This document shows positions 58,966-64,000 of a DNA stretch of 64,000 nt, in pieces (the first letter of the stretch is position 1; each line of letters begins with the position of its first letter). The translations under genes were made by a program, and so were the position numbers. The stretch spans positions 38,261-102,260 of the forward strand of contig JBMNOP010000011.1 in assembly GCA_050943135.1 (NCBI GenBank). The letters are read 5' to 3'. Under the pieces are notes generated by a model. It was not told the DNA's origin. It saw only the letters and a program-made list of their open reading frames with translations, and made no database searches. The DNA comes from RUG695 sp050943135. Its GTDB lineage: Bacteria > Planctomycetota > Planctomycetia > Pirellulales > Thermoguttaceae.

Positions 58966-61463
58966 GGCTTATCGCCGATGAAATCTTTCAAAAAGTCTCG
59001 GTCGGTAAGACGTTCCCCGTTAAGGATAGCCTGTCGGACCTTCTTTTCACGTTCGGCGAATCGGAGATACTTCGCTTGCTGGGCCACTTCGATCGGATCG
59101 GTCGGCTCCCAGTTCGGGTCCTCACCGCGATCTTGTCGCGCAAGCGCCTCGGCGCCCCGCCGGATGATCGCAAGCGCTTCCTGATACTCGGGGGTCCGGC
59201 GTGCCGCGTCAAGATCTCCGTCTTTTACCAAGCGAGCAAGACAGGGACTCAATTCCGGTCGATCGAACGAAACGCCGAAAGTCACTTCCCACTCGTGGGC
59301 GCCGGTCAGCGTTTGGAGACGTTTCATCTCGTCGAGCGAAATCGGGCAGCGTCCGTAGCGTCCTTCCCGATAAGAGGTTCCGTAGGTGGGATAATACGGC
59401 GCGTTGATATCGATCCAGGTCATGACCCGTTCGAAACTTTCCCGATCGGTATCCTTATCGAGCCAGAGGCCCATCGCCTTCCGCTGTCGGTCGATCATTG
59501 GGTCGAGATGGCCGGAAAGAAGGACCTTTCCGAGGATGCTTTCCCGCGCCCCCCACTCGTGGGCGGAAAGCAAATTGTGCGGCCCGGCCCCCGGAACACG
59601 CACAAGTCTTTTCATCCGCAGTTCGTAATACGATGTGTTAAAAATCATATTTCGATCCCGCGCAAGATTCAGTTTATCGGCCGCCGGTTTTCCGTAGTCG
59701 TGGCACGCCACACAATATTTATCGAAGACGGGCTGAACTTCCGTCAAGTAGCTGAACAGGCGCGGTTCGCCGTACCAGGGTTCGAGCTTCTTCGCCTCGC
59801 CGGTAATCGACGTGACGGAGAGGTTCGCCGACGCGGGAGCGTCGAGCCGATCTTCGTGACAGCCGACACATGCGTTCGTCTCGCCGGGGCGGACCATGAT
59901 CCCGCTGCGCATCGACTGGATCATCAGCTTGTCCTCGTCAAGAAGCTGAAAATAGAGGAACTTTTCGGCGGGCACTTCAAACGAAACGCTCCCGTCCTTA
60001 TTCACCGGAACATCGCCGAGAATCCGTTTATTGTTAAAATCGTCCCACGTCATTGCCGGGGCTTGGGTTCCGGTCGTTTCCCAGTATTCCGACGTCCAGA
60101 ACCGTTTTTCGGGCGACTCGACCACCCGCAGATATTTCACGCTCCCGGGCTCGACGTTCTCCATGCCATTCCCCTCATAGACGTTCGAGACCACGAAGGT
60201 CCCGGTCTCTTGGGTCAGGTCGACACGGTTCCCGATCACCGGCGGCCGGGACGTCGCGGCGATCGGCATCGGGTCGAAACAAGATTCGGGATCTTGATGG
60301 AGCAGGATGATATTTTGATCGGTATCAAGCCCCCAAATGGCCATCACGCCGTCTTCCGTGCTTCCGGAAGCGAGGAAGAAATCATCGGTGATCGGAAACG
60401 GATCTTCAAACTTTTGTTTCAGTCCACAGAAGGTATCGTAGAGGTTCAGGGGTTTCATCGGATCTTCCCCCGCTTCGGAGACGATCAAGTGGCGCGGAAC
60501 ATCGGGCCAGGTCATCAGGACGGCATCTCTCCCGTCGGTTCCAAGCCGTCGGTCAACCAGGGCAATGGCGCCCCACGGTCGGTCATGACACGATCCGAAA
60601 ACACAAATGAACGTCGAATCGGAACCGGGAAGCGCCCGGGCATCGATCACGCCGCCGGGAGACGCGGTGTTATTCCCCCAAAAGATTTCATGTTTGGTGC
60701 CGTCGGGGTTCGTTACCCATACCCCTTGCGCGTCGCCGAAATTCCGGTCGACATATTCCCAGCGATCATAGATGATCCGCCCGTCGGCCAGAAGGCTCGG
60801 ATGTCCCTCGAAAAGCGTACTTTTACCGATCTGCTCGATGTTCGACCCGTCCCCGTTCATCACGAAGAGGTTCCCCATAATATGGCGGTTGCACATGCAA
60901 TATTTCGGTTGCCGGGTCGAACTGAAAAGGATACGTCCGTCGGGCAGATAGATCGGATCGATATCGGAGATCCCGCCGAGAAACGTGAGTTGCCGAAACC
61001 CTTCGATCCCGTCGGTCGGCGTCTCGGCTTCGAGGGTAATCGCGGGCCGGTCGAAATCGAGGGTCATTTCCCCGATATGATAAGCGTCGTCGACCGACTT
61101 GCGGAACGAGAAGAGGACCTTCTTTCCGTCGAAATCGATCGTCGGGTCACGCACAATCCCTTCCGGCAAAATCAGGAGCGTTTTTACTTCACCTGTTTCG
61201 GGGAACCAGACTCTCATCGACCCGCCGCCGACAAAACTCGCTTCGTTGATCTCCCCCTTCTGAAAAAGGGTGGCGGTATTATGATGGTCAGACTTGTACT
61301 GCGGACGGCTGACATAGAGGATCGGAGCGGGAAGTTCCTCGATCATCTCACGGCGAATTTGGGCGTCCGCCCCGCTTTCGGAGGGCTCTTCGGCATTCAG
61401 GGAGAAAAGCGGGACCAAAAGAAACGCGCAAACCGTCAAACAAAGGATTCTGGTTTTTGCCAT
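58962..61463 (-). CDS. Secreted HzsA-like beta-propeller c-type cytochrome
   Basis: The 833-residue protein has a signal peptide (LCLTVCAFLLVPLFSLNA) and a propeller-like N-terminal half with PD40-type repeats (DIDPIYLPDGRILFSSTR; EGHPSLLADGRIIYDRW). Two covalent haem motifs follow, CVGCH (532-536) and CVACH (584-588), and a charged helical tail. The order resembles the alpha subunit of anammox hydrazine synthase (about 800 residues). Related proteins occur in many non-anammox planctomycetes with unknown substrates. No beta/gamma partner gene is nearby, so hydrazine synthesis is not implied. Confidence 0.8.
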   Translation of the reverse strand: MAKTRILCLTVCAFLLVPLFSLNAEEPSESGADAQIRREMIEELPAPILYVSRPQYKSDHHNTATLFQKGEINEASFVGGGSMRVWFPETGEVKTLLILPEGIVRDPTIDFDGKKVLFSFRKSVDDAYHIGEMTLDFDRPAITLEAETPTDGIEGFRQLTFLGGISDIDPIYLPDGRILFSSTRQPKYCMCNRHIMGNLFVMNGDGSNIEQIGKSTLFEGHPSLLADGRIIYDRWEYVDRNFGDAQGVWVTNPDGTKHEIFWGNNTASPGGVIDARALPGSDSTFICVFGSCHDRPWGAIALVDRRLGTDGRDAVLMTWPDVPRHLIVSEAGEDPMKPLNLYDTFCGLKQKFEDPFPITDDFFLASGSTEDGVMAIWGLDTDQNIILLHQDPESCFDPMPIAATSRPPVIGNRVDLTQETGTFVVSNVYEGNGMENVEPGSVKYLRVVESPEKRFWTSEYWETTGTQAPAMTWDDFNNKRILGDVPVNKDGSVSFEVPAEKFLYFQLLDEDKLMIQSMRSGIMVRPGETNACVGCHEDRLDAPASANLSVTSITGEAKKLEPWYGEPRLFSYLTEVQPVFDKYCVACHDYGKPAADKLNLARDRNMIFNTSYYELRMKRLVRVPGAGPHNLLSAHEWGARESILGKVLLSGHLDPMIDRQRKAMGLWLDKDTDRESFERVMTWIDINAPYYPTYGTSYREGRYGRCPISLDEMKRLQTLTGAHEWEVTFGVSFDRPELSPCLARLVKDGDLDAARRTPEYQEALAIIRRGAEALARQDRGEDPNWEPTDPIEVAQQAKYLRFAEREKKVRQAILNGERLTDRDFLKDFIGDKP

Positions 61464-61712
61464 GGCGGACCTCGTCGATTCGTGGGTTGTCGGAGGGTCA
61501 AGACGAACGACCCCTTATGATTATAGGTTCGGGGAACAGAAGTTTCAAGCGGGCAAAAGAAGGGTGCGAACGAGAAGGAAAACCAAACCGTTTCCGGCGG
61601 TCGAAGGGCGACACCCTCCGGCGATATCCTGCCGGGCACAATCGACCGAGAGGGTCGAAACGCCGGTCGGAATCCCCGTCTGGGTGAAAGGTTCCGGCGA
61701 AGTGAACACACG

Positions 61713-62720
61713 TTACTTTTCGGATTCACGGGCCGCGGCCATTGCGGCGTCGACGAGAGCTTTTTTGGTCTCGTCGTAAGGTAAATCGCAGGAGGCGCCG
61801 GCGGCCTGCGGGTGACCTCCGCCGTTGAACCGGGCGGCTAACCGACTGCAATCGACGGCACAGCGGCTTCGGAAGCTGATCTTGAAGGTGCCCGATTCCT
61901 GCTCGACCATAATGATCGCCTGTTCGGCCCCCTTGATTTTCAACAGTTCGTTGACAATATCTTCGCTTTCGGAACGGAGCGCCCCGGTAGCTTCGAAATC
62001 GGCCCAGCGCAACGAGGTGAGATAGATCTTCCCGTCCATAAACTTCTCGGTGTTTGCCAGGGCACGCCCCACGAGCCGTATCCGACCGAAACTCTCTTGC
62101 TCGTTGACCTGTTTATAGAGCGCGGCGGGGTCGACCCCGCGACGGATCAGCTCGGCGGCAATTTCGAACGTACGGGGGGTCACCGTGCTGAACCGAAACC
62201 AGCCGGTATCGGTCGCGATGGCGGTCATCAGAGCGAACGCCGTCGACGCAGACATCGGCAGACCGGACACCTCAAGCGCCTCAAAGACGAGTTTTCCGGT
62301 CGCTTCGGCCTCCGAATCGAGAAAATAGGTTCCGGGAAGATCTCGATCCGAGCGATGGTGGTCGATGATCACCTTTGCCCGTTCCCCGTCACGGTACAGC
62401 TCTCCCACCGTGCCAAGCTGAGACCAAGAGCTCAGATCGAGCAAGATGTGGCAGTCGGCCGACGCGGCAAACTTCTTTTCACGTTCGGAAAGTTCGGCCA
62501 GCGGACGAATCTTCTTTTCGGGGTCAAGAAAAAGGAGCGAGGGGGGAACCGGGTCTTGGTTGAGCAGGAGCGTCTCTTTCCCCATCGCCTCGAGGGTCGC
62601 GGCCAGAGCCATCTGACTGCCGATCGAGTCGCCGTCGGGACGAACATGCGAGGTAAGAATAAAGCGCCGATGTTCGGCGACAATATCCCAGAACAGTTTC
62701 CAGCGGATCTTCTCTTGCAT
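61713..62720 (-). CDS. nrnA: DHH-family phosphoesterase (NrnA-like oligoribonuclease / pAp phosphatase)
   Basis: NrnA-type enzymes degrade short RNA and dephosphorylate pAp. The 335-residue product has the DHH motifs SHVRPDGDSIGSQ, ILLDLSSW, VIIDHHRSD and the DHHA1 signature GGGHPQAAGA. The length is normal. A pAp phosphatase activity would suit the sulfotransferase at 18885-20042, which releases pAp, but the two are not linked. It is divergent from the second DUF1080 gene. Confidence 0.92.
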   Translation of the reverse strand: MQEKIRWKLFWDIVAEHRRFILTSHVRPDGDSIGSQMALAATLEAMGKETLLLNQDPVPPSLLFLDPEKKIRPLAELSEREKKFAASADCHILLDLSSWSQLGTVGELYRDGERAKVIIDHHRSDRDLPGTYFLDSEAEATGKLVFEALEVSGLPMSASTAFALMTAIATDTGWFRFSTVTPRTFEIAAELIRRGVDPAALYKQVNEQESFGRIRLVGRALANTEKFMDGKIYLTSLRWADFEATGALRSESEDIVNELLKIKGAEQAIIMVEQESGTFKISFRSRCAVDCSRLAARFNGGGHPQAAGASCDLPYDETKKALVDAAMAAARESEK

Positions 62721-62901
62721 CGGAAAGGGAGGGGAGGAAACGGGGTTGAAATTGACCGATCGGGGACGGAAGCGTTATGCCGTACCCCTGCGCCGTCATT
62801 CTACCCCGAAAGGAGTCTTCGGGAAAGGGGTGGATTTTCGGGGCTTCAAGATTAAAATAGGTAAACAAGGGGAAATTACCGGTTTCATTTATCAAAGAGA
62901 G

Positions 62902-63678
62902 ATGACCTTGAAAATGCCAATAAAAACAGATGGTTCCCGACTTTTCACTCTTCTCCTTTCCGCGTCGCTCATGACTGCCGTCGCGGCACAATCGTTCGGT
63001 TACGGATATACCCGAAGAGGTTACGCCTACGGCACTTTCGTTTGCCCTTGCCCGCCGGGGCCGGTCTACTACGAAAAGGGGGAACCGATTCCCCTTTTCA
63101 ACGGGATCGACCTGACCGGCTGGACCGATGCCGAAGGTGGCGCGCCGAATCCGGGCTGGACGGTACAAGACGGGGCGCTCTGCCGTTGCGGCGAAGGGGC
63201 GGGAAACCTCTTCACCACGGGGGCATTCGACAATTTCATCCTGGAATTCGATTTTAAGACGGCGACGGGCGCCAACGGCGGCCTGAAATACAGGCTCTGG
63301 AATCAGGCGGGCGACATCCTCGGCTGTGAATACCAAATTCTTGATCCCGAGGCAGGAGATAGCGGAGCTCTGCACCTGACGGCATCGCTTTACGATGTTT
63401 TCCCCGCCGAAGGGGTCAACGAGATTTTCAAACGGGGCGACTACAACCACGGAAAGATTGTCATTAAAGGGAACCATATCGAGCATTGGCTGAACAACCG
63501 ACTGATCGTCTCGGTTCTGGTCGACTCGTGCGAGTGGCGCGCCAATGTCGCAAAAAGCAAGTTCGCCGATTCTCCCTGTTTCGGTCGGAATACCCGCACA
63601 CGCTTCTTCCTGCAAGATCACGGTGACACCGTCTGGTTTAAAAATATCGTGCTAACCCCGCTCAAACCGTTACAGTAA
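62902..63678 (+). CDS. Second secreted DUF1080 protein
   Basis: The 258-residue protein has a signal peptide (LFTLLLSASLMTAVAAQS), then a Tyr/Gly-rich and CPCP-containing linker, and a DUF1080 domain: IPLFNGIDLTGWTD, FILEFDFKTATGANGGLKYR, EYQILDPEAGDSGALH and the ending FFLQDHGDTVWFKNIVL. It is distant from the first DUF1080 protein of this window. ATG 62902 is used, but TTG 62908 (GAGAG six bases before) or ATG 62914 may be the true start. Confidence 0.87.
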   Translation: MTLKMPIKTDGSRLFTLLLSASLMTAVAAQSFGYGYTRRGYAYGTFVCPCPPGPVYYEKGEPIPLFNGIDLTGWTDAEGGAPNPGWTVQDGALCRCGEGAGNLFTTGAFDNFILEFDFKTATGANGGLKYRLWNQAGDILGCEYQILDPEAGDSGALHLTASLYDVFPAEGVNEIFKRGDYNHGKIVIKGNHIEHWLNNRLIVSVLVDSCEWRANVAKSKFADSPCFGRNTRTRFFLQDHGDTVWFKNIVLTPLKPLQ

Positions 63679-64000
63679 AAGGGCTGTTCAGTGCCATAAA
63701 TCCCGACATTTGTAAAACCTCTGTGTGTCACTCAAAACAACCTCCCCCAGCACCCACTCCCCTATTTCATTTCTTCACCGGAAGCGCTGTGTATCACGTG
63801 CCGTACGAGCCATTTAGGCGCGAGAATCCCATCAAACGGGGCCGCCCCCATGGAACCACCTCCCATCGACTCCGGTGGTGTAAGGGGGCAGTCTCTGCTG
63901 GTGAACTACAAACTTGGGGGTAGAGCCGCCCCAAAGAAAAGTTCCGAAAATGCGAAGCGGGGGGTGGGGCGGGTGCCAACCGCCGCGTCGCGCGGGTTTG
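63679..64000. other. Gene-free right edge
   Basis: No credible coding frame, RNA gene or clear hairpin-terminator is seen in these 322 bp. The last 100 bp are G-rich and may belong to a gene beyond the window. Confidence 0.4.

Noticed and set aside
58962..61463. Evidence for anammox metabolism
   Set aside because: Only an alpha-like protein is present. There is no hydrazine synthase beta/gamma, hydrazine dehydrogenase or other anammox gene, and homologues are known in non-anammox planctomycetes.
58875..61520. 881-codon open frame on the plus strand
   Set aside because: It lies antisense to the HzsA-like gene, which has a signal peptide, haem motifs and family similarity. The antisense product has no recognisable domain and is a codon-bias artefact.
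63723..63979. Short open frames at the right edge
   Set aside because: They lack ribosome sites and protein-like composition and overlap on opposite strands.
1..64000. CRISPR array, prophage, insertion sequence, tRNA or rRNA genes
   Set aside because: No spaced direct repeats, transposase or integrase frames, or tRNA/rRNA motifs were seen by eye. A covariance scan was not possible.

Overview
The window reads as chromosomal DNA of an anaerobic or facultatively anaerobic planctomycete, probably on the Pirellulales side. This assignment is inferred from gene content. It rests on two secreted DUF1080 proteins, a non-anammox relative of hydrazine synthase alpha with two CxxCH haem motifs, a PduS/PduT-type microcompartment pair, an FHA-GAF-SpoIIE phosphatase, and a secreted protein built of Cys-Pro tetrapeptides. 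GC is moderately high and coding density is high. I found no tRNA, rRNA, CRISPR array, prophage or insertion sequence.

Region 1 (1-15.9 kb, nearly all minus strand) is housekeeping: a truncated gene at the left edge, infA, an M24 peptidase, a membrane protein, an apgM/homoserine-kinase-like gene, transketolase, argH, a uvrC that ends before the usual helix-hairpin-helix tail, and rpsA with a leader and a strong terminator. An htrA-ROK kinase-exonuclease operon follows. Region 2 (16.3-18.9 kb, plus strand) is an isolated PduS-like/PduT-like pair followed by a hairpin-rich gap. Region 3 (18.9-29.5 kb, minus) holds a sulfotransferase, a Prc-type protease and a long run lysS, LolC/E-like permease, LolD-like ATPase, ilvE, queF and a secreted phosphodiesterase.

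Region 4 (30.5-43.3 kb) is the energy-conservation block. A minus-strand hdrC-hdrB-hdrA-flxD-(two Fe-S subunits)-flxA operon encodes a complete FlxABCD-HdrABC-type flavin-based electron-bifurcating complex. It is divergent from mgtE, and etfB-etfA-acyl-CoA dehydrogenase follows. Together these would connect NADH, ferredoxin, a disulfide or thiol carrier and acyl-CoA oxidation or reduction. Both promoters of the divergent region can be read.

Region 5 (43.3-49.5 kb) is a complete type I restriction-modification operon, hsdM-small ORF-hsdS-hsdR. It has an uncharacterised 83-residue gene between M and S, and three 12-bp tandem repeats in hsdS of the kind known to change target spacing in EcoR124.

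Region 6 (49.6-64 kb) is mixed: an mnmA-IMPase-SpoIIE phosphatase operon, DUF1080 gene-kdsB (Kdo, so an LPS-bearing outer membrane), a zinc-ribbon protein, the Cys/Pro-repeat secreted protein with a strong promoter, structured leader and terminator, a haem protein-flippase pair, nrnA and a second DUF1080 gene. The best candidates for something undescribed are the Cys-Pro repeat protein, the small gene inside the restriction operon, the stand-alone PduS/PduT pair, and the large inverted repeat in the etf leader.
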